Assembly (NCBI GenBank): GCA_000719105.1
Contig: JODX01000001.1
Span: 744,001 to 808,000, forward strand
Reading direction: 5' to 3'
Source: Streptomyces sclerotialus
Lineage (GTDB): Bacteria > Actinomycetota > Actinomycetes > Streptomycetales > Streptomycetaceae
Length of the DNA stretch: 64,000 nt
The translations under genes were made by a program, and so were the position numbers. Every line of letters starts with the position of its first letter. The first letter of the stretch is position 1. The notes under the pieces were generated by a model, which was not told where the DNA came from, did not search any database, and worked only from the letters and a program-made list of their open reading frames with translations. Shown piece by piece: positions 26,821-34,981 of the stretch.

Positions 26821-27941
26821 GCGAGTTCCTTGCGTGGGCGTGGGTGCGGTACGTCGTGCGCGGGGCGGGACCCGGGCGGCGGCGGGGCCGGTACGGCGAA
26901 CGCCGGCACCAGCCCCAGCAGGATCGCCGCCGCCGGCCACAGCGGGAACGCCGGGGCGGTCAGGGGGACGACGCCCGGGTGCAGCGCCGCCGGGTCGTGG
27001 GCGGCGTACGCGATCATCAGCCCCGCCACCGCGACCCCGGAACCGGACACCAGCCACGCCCGTACGCCCCACGCGTCCGGCCGGTAGCGCGTGCGCGGCG
27101 AGCGGCGGCCGCCCAGCCACAGCCCCGCGAGTGCGGCGGCGAGCCCGGCGAGCAGGACGGGCAGTCCGTAGCCGCCGCCCTCGGCGGTGAGCACCCCGTA
27201 CGTGCCCGCGCAGACCCCGAGCAGTCCGCCCAGCGTCAGCGCGGCCGTCGTACGGCGCACCGCGGGCGCCACCTCGGCGGTTCGGCCGTACCCGCGCGCG
27301 TCCATCGCCGCCGCCAGCGCGACCGAACGTTCCAGCGCGCCCTCCAGCACCGGCAGCGCCACCTGCGCCAGCCCGCGCAGCCCACGGTCCGGGCGCCCGC
27401 GCAGCCGGCGGGCCGCCCGCAGCCGCTGCACGTCCGCGACGAGATGCGGGGCGAACGTCATCGCCACCACCACCGCCACCCCCGCCTCGTACAGCGCGCC
27501 CGGCAGCGACTTCAGCAGCCGCGCCGGGTTGGCGAGGGCGTTCGCCGCGCCCACACAGATCAGCAGCGTGGCCAGCTTCAACCCGTCGTACAGCGCGAAG
27601 ACCAGGCCCTCGGCGGTGATCCGGCCGCCGAGGCGCACACCCTGCGCCCAGTCGGGCAGCGGCACCTCCGGGAGGGTGAGGAGGGTGTGGGTGCCCGGGA
27701 CGGGCGAGCCGAGGAACACCGCGAAGAACAGGCGGATCGACAGTACGGCGAGGGCGAGCCGGACGAAGGCGGCGTACGAGCGGGCCCAGGGCGCGTCCGT
27801 GCGGTGGGTGGCCACCACATAGCCCACGACCGCGAGGAGCAGGCCGAGGAGGAGCGGGTTGGTGGTGCGGGAGGCCGCGGCGGCGAGTCCGAGGGACCAG
27901 AGCCACCAGGCGCCGGGGTGCACGGTGCGGCGGGGTGCCAT
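26817..27941 (-). CDS. ECF transporter transmembrane (T) component, CbiQ-like
   Basis: 374 residues from the ATG at 27941, which lies 5 bp beyond the previous stop and has GGAG inside that gene's end; an ATG at 27974 is an alternative. Hydrophobic helices alternate with the family's cytosolic coupling region LRGLAQVALPVLEGALERSV, and the AMDARGYGR motif is the Ala-Arg-Gly EcfT signature that docks on the ATPase. The extra C-terminal helices (about residues 230-340) make it longer than a minimal EcfT of about 260 residues. Confidence 0.9.
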   Translation of the reverse strand: MAPRRTVHPGAWWLWSLGLAAAASRTTNPLLLGLLLAVVGYVVATHRTDAPWARSYAAFVRLALAVLSIRLFFAVFLGSPVPGTHTLLTLPEVPLPDWAQGVRLGGRITAEGLVFALYDGLKLATLLICVGAANALANPARLLKSLPGALYEAGVAVVVAMTFAPHLVADVQRLRAARRLRGRPDRGLRGLAQVALPVLEGALERSVALAAAMDARGYGRTAEVAPAVRRTTAALTLGGLLGVCAGTYGVLTAEGGGYGLPVLLAGLAAALAGLWLGGRRSPRTRYRPDAWGVRAWLVSGSGVAVAGLMIAYAAHDPAALHPGVVPLTAPAFPLWPAAAILLGLVPAFAVPAPPPPGSRPAHDVPHPRPRKELA

Positions 27942-27946
27942 GCCCT

Positions 27947-28642
27947 TCAGCTCCTGCGCCGCCTCGACTGCCATACCGCCGCCGCGGCCAGCACCGCCAC
28001 CGCGCCCAGGCCCACGAACAGGCCGGCGGACGGGCCCTGCCCGTCGCCGGTCGCCTGCTCGCCGGCCGCCTGGTCGCCGGACACCTCGTCGCCGGGCTCC
28101 GGAGAAGCGCCGTTCCCGGTCTCCGAGGTCTCCGCGACCGGCTCGCCGCACCCCTTCTCCGGATAACCGGCGATGGCGCACAGCAGCGCGTTGGTGTCGT
28201 ACCGCAGCGGCTCGGCGACCGCCGCGAGGGCCTCCGCCGTCGTCGCGTCCTCCGGTACGCGGGCGCACGCGGTGCGGGCCCCGGGCGGCGTCTCGCCGGA
28301 CGGGGCGTCCGCCGCCGTACCGAAGTCGATCACCAGGGCGATCCGTTTGTGGTCCGCCCGCTCGGGCGTGTCCGCGCAGATCCCGGCGAAGTCCGCGGTG
28401 CCGCGCGGCTGCGCCGCGTCGTCCGCGTTCGCGGTGACCGCGAACCGGAAGCCCTGCACCGTACCGTCGTCGGGCCGGGCGGCCGACGGGCCCTGGGTCG
28501 CGAACGTCCACGCCGTGCCGTCCTGCCCGCCCTGCTCCCAGAACGACCAGTAACGGTAGTCGGTGGCCCCGGCCTCGCCGGCGCCCCCGAGGACGAGCAG
28601 GGCGAGGAACGCGGCCACGACGGATGCACGACGGCGGGTCAC
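27947..28642 (-). CDS. SCO2322-family membrane-anchored surface protein
   Basis: 231 residues from the GTG at 28642, overlapping the previous stop (GTGA). A signal peptide (TRRRASVVAAFLALLVLGGA) is followed by a compact extracellular domain with DYRYWSFWEQGGQDGTAWTF and GFRFAVTANADDAAQPRG, an acidic linker and a C-terminal transmembrane helix (LFVGLGAVAVLAAAAVWQ) with an Arg tail. NCBI uses the name SCO2322 family for this type, from memory. It is located between the repeat protein and the transporter genes, so it may help present ligand to the S component. Confidence 0.82.
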   Translation of the reverse strand: MTRRRASVVAAFLALLVLGGAGEAGATDYRYWSFWEQGGQDGTAWTFATQGPSAARPDDGTVQGFRFAVTANADDAAQPRGTADFAGICADTPERADHKRIALVIDFGTAADAPSGETPPGARTACARVPEDATTAEALAAVAEPLRYDTNALLCAIAGYPEKGCGEPVAETSETGNGASPEPGDEVSGDQAAGEQATGDGQGPSAGLFVGLGAVAVLAAAAVWQSRRRRS

Positions 28643-29889
28643 GGCTGCTGCTTCCTGCCGCGGCCGCTGATGAGGAAGCCGATGCCGGCCCCGGCGATCA
28701 GGAAGACGACGACGTACCACCACGCGCCGAAGGCCGAGCCCTCGTCCTCGGACTTCTCCTCGGCGGCGGCGGAGGCGGCCGCCGCGGGTTCCGGGCCGGT
28801 CGCGTTCAGCTCCTTCACCAGGTCCGTGCCGCCGAAGTCGCGCGGGTCGGTGCCGGTGGCGTGCGCGGCGAAGACCAGCTGGGCGTACGCGGCCGGGCCC
28901 GCCTGGGCGGCCCAGGTGGGCCCGTTCTTCTCCAGCCACGCCAGGGGCCCGGCGGTCTGCTCCTTCGCGCCCGCGGCGCTGAGCGCGACGACCGCGTCCG
29001 CGGTGTTGCCGTAGTCGGGCTGGTCCTCGGCGCCCGCGAGGACGGACTCCAGGTAGCCGTCCTTCGTCAGGCTCCCGGCGAGGTAGGCGGCGCCGCTGCG
29101 GGCCGCGTCCGCGGGGGACACGTCGTCGCCGTCGGCGCACTTGCCCGTCTTGTCCGCCTCCGCCTCGGCCGGCTTCGCGGCCTCGGCCACGAAGCCCTTG
29201 CCGAGGTTGCCGAGCACGGCCGCCGCGGTGGCGTCGGCGTTGGCCGTGAGCGCGCCCTTCTTGTCCGGCTGGTAGGCGAAGGCGCCGCCGCCCTCCTTGT
29301 CACAGGGCACGGCGAGGGCGCGCAGGGCGTCGTACGGGGAGTCGCCGTCCTTGCCGCGCTGCTCCTCGGGGTCGTCGCCGACGGCCGCGAGGGCGCCGAT
29401 CACCACGGACGTGGAGTTGGCGTCGCTCGGCCCGCCGGCGGTGTAGCCCCAGCCGCCGTCCTCGTTCTGGGCGTCCTTCAGCCAGCGCAGGGCGTGCACC
29501 GTCTCGGCCTCGTGCCCGCCGAGCGCGGCGAGGGCCTGGACGGCCGCCGCGGTGCTGTTCGTGTCGACCTGCGTCTTGGCGTCGCACTGCGCGGTGGCGT
29601 CGGCGCGGTACGCCGGGAAGGCCCCGTCGGAGCACTGCTGCCCGACCAGCCACTCCACTGCCTTCGCGGCGGGCTTCTCGCCCACGGTGTGCTGCGCGAG
29701 CAGGGCGAGGGACTGGCGCCAGACCCCGTCGTACGACGGGTCCGTGCTGCCGTACAGGCCGGAGGGGATCGCCACCGAGGACGACGGCGACGGGGACGCG
29801 TCGTCATCGGCGTCGGCGGCCACGGCGGGCGCTGCCGCGCCGATGACGGCGGTGGCGGCCAGGACCGCGGCGGTGCGGCGAACGTTCAT
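28639..29889 (-). CDS. Membrane-anchored surface protein with squalene-cyclase/prenyltransferase-like repeats
   Basis: 416 residues. A signal peptide (NVRRTAAVLAATAVIGAAAP, cleaved near AVAADAD) precedes repeats of the alpha-alpha-barrel type: QCSDGAFPAYRADATAQC, ALRWLKDAQNEDGGWGYTAG, and LESVLAGAEDQPDYGNTADA, followed by a linker and a C-terminal helix (AWWYVVVFLIAGAGIGFLIS) with an Arg/Lys tail. This fold is that of squalene cyclases and of vitamin B12 carriers (intrinsic factor). No catalytic Asp-rich motif was seen, so ligand binding is more likely than catalysis. First gene of the ECF operon. Confidence 0.87.
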   Translation of the reverse strand: MNVRRTAAVLAATAVIGAAAPAVAADADDDASPSPSSSVAIPSGLYGSTDPSYDGVWRQSLALLAQHTVGEKPAAKAVEWLVGQQCSDGAFPAYRADATAQCDAKTQVDTNSTAAAVQALAALGGHEAETVHALRWLKDAQNEDGGWGYTAGGPSDANSTSVVIGALAAVGDDPEEQRGKDGDSPYDALRALAVPCDKEGGGAFAYQPDKKGALTANADATAAAVLGNLGKGFVAEAAKPAEAEADKTGKCADGDDVSPADAARSGAAYLAGSLTKDGYLESVLAGAEDQPDYGNTADAVVALSAAGAKEQTAGPLAWLEKNGPTWAAQAGPAAYAQLVFAAHATGTDPRDFGGTDLVKELNATGPEPAAAASAAAEEKSEDEGSAFGAWWYVVVFLIAGAGIGFLISGRGRKQQP

Positions 29890-30131
29890 GGTCGGCGGGT
29901 GCCTCTCCCTGCGGGGAGCCGGGCGGCACGGGACACCCCGGGCGGCTCGGCTCCGCGTTCCTCGACGGTGCCACCGGCGGACTGCCGGTGACGCGAGCCG
30001 GTCACGTACCCACCGGGGCGGTCCTGATCACCGCACGGGTGGCGGTTCACGGCGTGGACGCGGAAAGGGGTCGATGCCGGTTTTGTACCGGCTTCTCCCC
30101 GTACGGGTGCGATGACGACCCCGATACTGTA
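29890..30131 (-). promoter_or_regulatory. Long structured leader of the ECF operon, candidate riboswitch
   Basis: A -10-like TACAGT (30131-30126) would give a leader of about 230 nt. It contains hairpins at 30076-30092 (GCCGGT/ACCGGC), 29972-29990 (CACCGGC/GCCGGTG) and 29915-29954 (GGAGCCG/CGGCTCC), the last just before GGGAGAGG. The stretch GGAGAAGCCGGTACAAAACC and later ATCAGGACCGCC loosely resemble cobalamin-riboswitch core and B12-box sequences. Canonical conserved pieces are missing, so this is only a candidate. Confidence 0.45.
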
Positions 30132-30321
30132 CCGGCCCGTAGGCGGGGCCCTGAGGGGTGGCTGTGCGTCCTGGATCCGGTGCCGGGGCCGGGCGCGGAC
30201 GCGGGCCCGCCGGGGCACGGCGAGGAGGGTACGGCCATGCCTGGCCCATGCCCCGGGGGCGGCACGGGAACTCCCTCGCGCCGGGGTCGGCCGTCCGTCG
30301 ACGGTCGGCCTGCGCCTGGGG
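30132..30321. other. Intergenic stretch between the ECF promoter and the KstR-like gene
   Basis: GC-rich sequence with no supported frame. No terminator of the regulator gene was identified with confidence. Confidence 0.45.
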
Positions 30322-30990
30322 TCAGCCGTCCGTCGGCGGCAGGTCGATCAGCCGGCACGCCGTCTCGATGTCGGCCTGCACCTGGGCGATCGACGCACGC
30401 CCCGAGAGCCAGGCGATCAGAGCGGAGTGCCAGGTGTGCTCGATGACGCGGACCGCGGCGAGCTGTTCGGCACCGGGGGCCTCCTGGCCCATCGCGTCCA
30501 GGATGATCGCGGTCGTCCGGCGGGAGACCAGGTCCACCTCGGCGTGCACGCCGCGGTCCGCGAAGTTCAGGGCGCGGACCATGGCGTCGGCCAGCTGCGG
30601 CTCCCGCTGCAGTGCGCGGAAGGCCCGCATCAGGGTCTCCGCGACCCGCTGGGCCGGCGTCCCGCCGGCCGGCGGCCGCTTGCGCAGTGTGCCGTGCAGG
30701 TGCTCGAGCCGGTCCCGCATGGTGGCGACCAGCAGGTGGACCTTGGAGGGGAAGTAGCGGTACAGGGTGCCGAGCGCCACCTGGGAGGACTCCGCGACCT
30801 CGCGCATCTGCACCGCGTCGAACCCGCCCCGGCCCGCCAGCCGCGCGGTCGCCTGCAGGATGCGGCGCCGGCGGGCCTCCTGCCGCTCGGTGAGCGGGGG
30901 TGCGGCGGGCGGCGTGACGTCGCCGTGCTCCGCGTCGCCGCGCTCCGTCCCGGTCGCGGTGCCGGCTTCCACCTTGGCCTCCGAAGGCAT
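30322..30990 (-). CDS. KstR-like TetR-family repressor
   Basis: 222 residues from the ATG at 30990. The N-terminal 40 residues are low complexity; the HTH follows: RRRRILQATARLAGRGGFDA, VQMREVAESSQVALGTLYRYF, PSKVHLLVATM. The phrase VALGTLYRYFPSKVHLLV and the later NFADRGVHAEVDLVSR and WHSALIAWLSGRASIAQV are the ones I remember from mycobacterial KstR, the sterol-catabolism repressor, which binds a CoA-thioester. A canonical KstR box is in the divergent promoter region. No sterol-degradation genes are nearby, so the effector may differ. Confidence 0.8.
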   Translation of the reverse strand: MPSEAKVEAGTATGTERGDAEHGDVTPPAAPPLTERQEARRRRILQATARLAGRGGFDAVQMREVAESSQVALGTLYRYFPSKVHLLVATMRDRLEHLHGTLRKRPPAGGTPAQRVAETLMRAFRALQREPQLADAMVRALNFADRGVHAEVDLVSRRTTAIILDAMGQEAPGAEQLAAVRVIEHTWHSALIAWLSGRASIAQVQADIETACRLIDLPPTDG

Positions 30991-31141
30991 GGGTCCCGTT
31001 TCGTGACAGTGGGTGAGAGGGGATCGGTGAGGGGGAGAGACGAGCCAGCATGGCAGGGCTTCCGGGGTGGCGCGAATCACCTGACCCGCCGCTCACAGCA
31101 GAGCTACCTGCCGGTAGATTCGGGACCTCCGGACGATCATG

Positions 31142-31159
31142 TCTGAAACTTGTTCTAGA
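31142..31159. promoter_or_regulatory. KstR-type operator over the -35 of the glycosyltransferase cassette
   Basis: TCTnnAACnnGTTnnAGA, an 18-bp palindrome that contains an exact TnnAACnnGTTnnA, the published KstR consensus. A -35 TTGTTC (31150-31155) lies within it and a -10 TACCCT (31173-31178) follows at a 17-base spacing, giving a start near 31185. Bound repressor would cover the -35. Confidence 0.8.
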
Positions 31160-31209
31160 TCAGTGACCGTCGTACCCTCGCGGGACAGTGCAGGGAGAAG
31201 GGGGCCGGA

Positions 31210-32655
31210 GTGACCGCTGAGGCCAGGCAGGCGGCTCCCTCGGAGGGCCTTGCCGCCGACGGCATGCGACCGCTCGACATAGCCCTCCTCACCTACAAGG
31301 GAAACCCTTTCTGCGGCGGCCAGGGCGTCTACGTACGGCACCTGTCCCGCGAACTCGTCCGGCTCGGCCACCGGGTCGAGGTCATCGGCGCCCAGCCGTA
31401 CCCCGTGCTCGACGAGGGCGAGGGCCTGGACGGGCTCTCCCTCACCGAACTGCCCAGCCTGGACCTGTACCGCCAGCCCGACCCCTTCCGCACCCCGAAG
31501 CGCGACGAGTACCGCGACTGGGTCGACGCCCTGGAAGTCGGGACCATGTGGACCGGCGGCTTCCCTGAGCCGCTCACCTTCAGCCTCCGCGCCCGCCGCC
31601 ATCTGCGCGCCCGGCGCGGCGAGTTCGACGTCGTGCACGACAACCAGACGCTCGGCTACGGCCTGCTCGGCGACCTCGGCGCCCCCCTCGTCACCACCAT
31701 CCACCACCCCATCACCGTGGACCGGAGGCTGGAGCTGGACGCCGCCCCCACCTGGCAGCGGCGGGCGTCCGTGCGGCGCTGGTACGCGTTCACGCGCATG
31801 CAGAAGCGGGTGGCGCGCCGGCTCCCGTCGGTGCTCACCGTCTCCGGCAGCTCCCGCCAGGAGATCGTCGACCACCTCGGCGTACGTCGGGACCGCGTCC
31901 ACGTCGTGCACATCGGCGCCGACACCGACCTGTTCTCGCCCGACCCGTCGGTGCCGCAGGTGCCGGGCCGGATCGTCACCACCTCCAGCGCCGACGTACC
32001 GCTCAAGGGCCTGGTCTTCCTGGTCGAGGCGCTCGCCAAGGTCCGCACCGAGCACCCCGCCGCGCATCTCGTCGTCGTCGGGAAGCGGGCCGAGGACGGG
32101 CCCGTCGCGCAGGCCATCGAGCGGTACGGGCTGGACGGCGCCGTCACGTTCGTGAAGGGCATCTCCGACGCCGAGCTGGTCGACCTCATGCGGTCGGCCG
32201 AGGTCGCGTGTGTGCCCTCGCTGTACGAGGGGTTCTCGCTGCCGGCCGCGGAGGCCATGGCCACGGGCACGCCGCTGGTCGCCACCACGGGCGGGGCCAT
32301 CCCGGAGGTCGCGGGACCGGACGGGGAGACGTGTCTCGCGGTGCCGCCCGGCGACGCGGGCGCGCTGGCCACCGCGCTGGGCCGGCTGCTGGGCGACCAG
32401 GCCCTGCGGGCCCGGCTCGGCGCGGCCGGACGCGAGCGGGTGCTGGCCCGGTTCACCTGGGCGAAGGCCGCGGAGGGCACGGTGGCCCGGTACCGCGAGG
32501 CGATCGCGCGGGCCGCGGGCACCACGACCACGACGGCGACCCCCTCGGCAGTGGCAGTGGCAGCGGCACCGGCGCCCGGGCCCGCCGCCGAAGCCGTCCC
32601 AGTGACCGACGCCGACCCCCACCCCGCCAACCCCGAAAGCAGGGCCACGTGCTGA
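31210..32655 (+). CDS. GT4 family glycosyltransferase
   Basis: 481 residues from the GTG at 31210 (GAAGGGGG upstream). The N-terminal Rossmann part has NPFCGGQGVYVRHLSRELVR, a glycine-rich nucleotide-sugar loop. The C-terminal domain has TSSADVPLKGLVFLVEALAK and the EX7E motif EGFSLPAAEAMATGTPLVAT, hallmark of GT4 retaining transferases. The last 60 residues are Ala/Thr/Pro-rich. First gene of a coupled trio; its stop lies 7 bases into the methyltransferase gene. Acceptor unknown. Confidence 0.9.
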   Translation: MTAEARQAAPSEGLAADGMRPLDIALLTYKGNPFCGGQGVYVRHLSRELVRLGHRVEVIGAQPYPVLDEGEGLDGLSLTELPSLDLYRQPDPFRTPKRDEYRDWVDALEVGTMWTGGFPEPLTFSLRARRHLRARRGEFDVVHDNQTLGYGLLGDLGAPLVTTIHHPITVDRRLELDAAPTWQRRASVRRWYAFTRMQKRVARRLPSVLTVSGSSRQEIVDHLGVRRDRVHVVHIGADTDLFSPDPSVPQVPGRIVTTSSADVPLKGLVFLVEALAKVRTEHPAAHLVVVGKRAEDGPVAQAIERYGLDGAVTFVKGISDAELVDLMRSAEVACVPSLYEGFSLPAAEAMATGTPLVATTGGAIPEVAGPDGETCLAVPPGDAGALATALGRLLGDQALRARLGAAGRERVLARFTWAKAAEGTVARYREAIARAAGTTTTTATPSAVAVAAAPAPGPAAEAVPVTDADPHPANPESRATC

Positions 32656-33383
32656 CCGTCGACTTCTCCCGGTTCCCGCTCGCCCCGGGCGACCGCGTCC
32701 TGGACCTCGGGTGCGGAGCGGGCCGGCACGCCTTCGAGTGTTACCGGCGCGGCGCGCAGGTGGTGGCCCTGGACCGCAACGGCGAGGAGATCCGCGAGGT
32801 CGCCAAGTGGTTCGCGGCGATGAAGGAGGCCGGTGAGGCCCCGGCCGGGGCGACGGCCACGGCCATGGAGGGCGATGCCCTCGCGCTGCCGTTCCCCGAC
32901 GCCTCCTTCGACGTCGTGATCATCTCTGAGGTCATGGAGCACATCCCCGACGACAAGGGCGTGCTCGCCGAGATGGTGCGCGTGCTGAAGCCGGGCGGCC
33001 GGATCGCCGTCACCGTGCCCCGCTACGGCCCCGAGAAGGTCTGCTGGGCGCTCTCCGACGCGTACCACGAGGTCGAGGGCGGCCACATCCGCATCTACAA
33101 GGCCGACGAGCTGCTGCGGAAGATGCGTGAGGCGGGCCTGCGTCCGTACGGCTCCCACCACGCCCACGCGCTGCACTCGCCGTACTGGTGGCTGAAGTGC
33201 GCGTTCGGCGTCGACAACGACAAGGCGCTGCCGGTGAAGGCGTACCACAAGCTCCTGGTCTGGGACATCATGAAGAAACCGCTCGCGACGAGGGTCGCCG
33301 AGCAGGCCCTCAACCCCCTCATCGGCAAGAGCTTCGTGGCCTACGCGACCAAGCCGCACCTGCCGCGCGTGGACGCCGAGTGA
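32649..33383 (+). CDS. Class I SAM-dependent methyltransferase
   Basis: 244 residues from the GTG at 32649. SAM motif I is RVLDLGCGAGRHAFECYRRG, motif II region VVALDRNGEEI, post-motif DVVIISEVMEHIPDD and the LKPGGRIAVTVP loop. It overlaps the glycosyltransferase gene by 7 bp and its stop overlaps the next start (GTGA), so the three proteins are made together. Substrate unknown; the pathway context suggests a sugar or polyprenyl-lipid product. Confidence 0.9.
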   Translation: MLTVDFSRFPLAPGDRVLDLGCGAGRHAFECYRRGAQVVALDRNGEEIREVAKWFAAMKEAGEAPAGATATAMEGDALALPFPDASFDVVIISEVMEHIPDDKGVLAEMVRVLKPGGRIAVTVPRYGPEKVCWALSDAYHEVEGGHIRIYKADELLRKMREAGLRPYGSHHAHALHSPYWWLKCAFGVDNDKALPVKAYHKLLVWDIMKKPLATRVAEQALNPLIGKSFVAYATKPHLPRVDAE

Positions 33384-34453
33384 CCACCCCCCGCACCGAG
33401 CACCTCGTCCTGCCCGGCGTCCTCACCGCCGAGCAGGCCGCGCGGACCGTGCACGGCCTCCTCGCCGTGCAGCGCGAGGACGGCGCGATCCCCTGGTTCC
33501 GCGGTCACCACCTCGACCCGTGGGACCACGTCGAGGCGGCCATGGCGCTGGATGCGGCGGGGGAGCACGAGGCGGCCGAGCGGGCGTACGACTGGCTGGC
33601 CCGGCACCAGAACGCGGACGGTTCCTGGTACGCGGCCTACGCCGACGGCGACCCCGACGACGTCACCGACCGCGGCCGGGAGACCAACTTCGTCGCGTAC
33701 GTGGCCGTCGGCGTCTGGCACCACTACCTCGCGACCGGCGACGACACGTTCCTGGACCGCATGTGGCCGGTCGTGTACGCGGCGGTCGAGTTCGTGCTGG
33801 CGCTCCAGCAGCCCGGCGGGCAGATCGGCTGGCGCCGCGACGACGACGGCACGCCCACCGCCGACGCCCTCCTCACCGGCTCCTCCTCCATCCACCACGC
33901 CCTGCGCTGCGCGCTCGCCATCGCCGAGCAGCGTGAGGAGCCGCAGCCCGACTGGGAGCTGGCGGCCGGCGCGCTGCGGCACGCCGTCCGGCGCCACCCC
34001 GAGCGGTTCCTCGACAAGGACCGCTACTCGATGGACTGGTACTACCCGGTGCTCGGCGGCGCGCTGACCGGCCCGGAGGCCAAGTCCCGCATCGAGGAGG
34101 GCTGGGACCGCTTCGTCGTCCCCGGGCTCGGGGTGCGCTGTGTGGTCCCCAACCCGTGGGTGACGGGCGGCGAGTCCGCCGAACTCGCCCTGGCGCTCTG
34201 GGCGATGGGCGAGTCCGACCGCGCGCTGGAGATCCTCCAGTCGATCCAGCACCTGCGCGACGACGAGTCCGGCCTGTACTGGACGGGATTCGTCTTCGAG
34301 GACCGCGCGATCTGGCCCGCCGAGCTGACCACCTGGACGGCCGGCTCGCTCCTCCTGGCCGTGGCGGCCCTCGGCGGCGACGAACCCACGTGCGCGGTCT
34401 TCGGGGGCGACCGCCTGCCGTGGGGGCTGGACCCGGACTGCTGCGAGGACTGA
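33380..34453 (+). CDS. Alpha-alpha-barrel (prenyltransferase/glycoside-hydrolase-like) protein
   Basis: 357 residues from the GTG at 33380. Helical pairs carry repeats such as GLLAVQREDGAIPWFRGHHL, YDWLARHQNADGSWYAAY and LEILQSIQHLRDDESGLYWT, the QxxDGsW pattern of squalene cyclase/prenyltransferase barrels; DPWDHVEAAMAL and NPWVTGGESAEL look like (alpha/alpha)6 glycoside-hydrolase sequence. No DxDD motif was seen, so a cyclase is not supported. Homologues are often annotated prenyltransferase. Function in the trio is unknown. Confidence 0.8.
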   Translation: MTTPRTEHLVLPGVLTAEQAARTVHGLLAVQREDGAIPWFRGHHLDPWDHVEAAMALDAAGEHEAAERAYDWLARHQNADGSWYAAYADGDPDDVTDRGRETNFVAYVAVGVWHHYLATGDDTFLDRMWPVVYAAVEFVLALQQPGGQIGWRRDDDGTPTADALLTGSSSIHHALRCALAIAEQREEPQPDWELAAGALRHAVRRHPERFLDKDRYSMDWYYPVLGGALTGPEAKSRIEEGWDRFVVPGLGVRCVVPNPWVTGGESAELALALWAMGESDRALEILQSIQHLRDDESGLYWTGFVFEDRAIWPAELTTWTAGSLLLAVAALGGDEPTCAVFGGDRLPWGLDPDCCED

Positions 34454-34514
34454 CGCCGTACGGGCCGCGCACGTGGTACGGGCCGCACGGGCCGCGCCGC
34501 GGGAGCCGCCCGGC

Positions 34515-34805
34515 TCAGTACCGCGACGACGTGCGGTTCGCGATGGCGTGGCCCACCGCCAGGTAGACCACCGCGGCGAGCCCGTAGCCGGTGACGACCC
34601 GCGCCCATTCCTCGTCGAAGGTGAACAGGTCGTGGGACCAGCCGGCGAGCCAGCGGGCCGTGTCATGGACGAACTGCACGAAGTCGTTCGCGCCGTTGGC
34701 GTCCAGCAGGTACATCAGGATCCACAGGACGATGATGGCGGCCATGACGTCCGCGATGACCGCGATGATTCTCCCGGCCTGGCTGCCGCGATATCGAGGG
34801 GACAT
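34515..34805 (-). CDS. Small two-helix membrane protein
   Basis: 96 residues from the ATG at 34805. Helices at about residues 13-35 (IIAVIADVMAAIIVLWILMY) and 73-92 (VVTGYGLAAVVYLAVGHAIA) flank a loop with NDFVQFVHDTARWLAGWSHD. I recognise it as a type common in streptomycetes but know no function. It converges with the glycosyltransferase trio and diverges from the operon at 34982. Confidence 0.75.
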   Translation of the reverse strand: MSPRYRGSQAGRIIAVIADVMAAIIVLWILMYLLDANGANDFVQFVHDTARWLAGWSHDLFTFDEEWARVVTGYGLAAVVYLAVGHAIANRTSSRY

Positions 34806-34981
34806 GGGCTCCGGGTTGCCGTTGAACCCTGGATGAAACCCGGACGGTCTCGCTCCGGTCGCCCAACTCCTTCCGGTCAAACGGCCGTTCGCCTCCCGTT
34901 CGAACGGAGTTGGTGCTTCCGGCAGCGGACGTTCGACATGGTCCCGGATGATCCTGGCCCCCGGGGGAGGGCAGGAAAACC

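Noticed and set aside
33380..34453. Squalene-hopene cyclase
   Set aside because: The protein is too short (357 residues) and lacks the DxDD catalytic motif.
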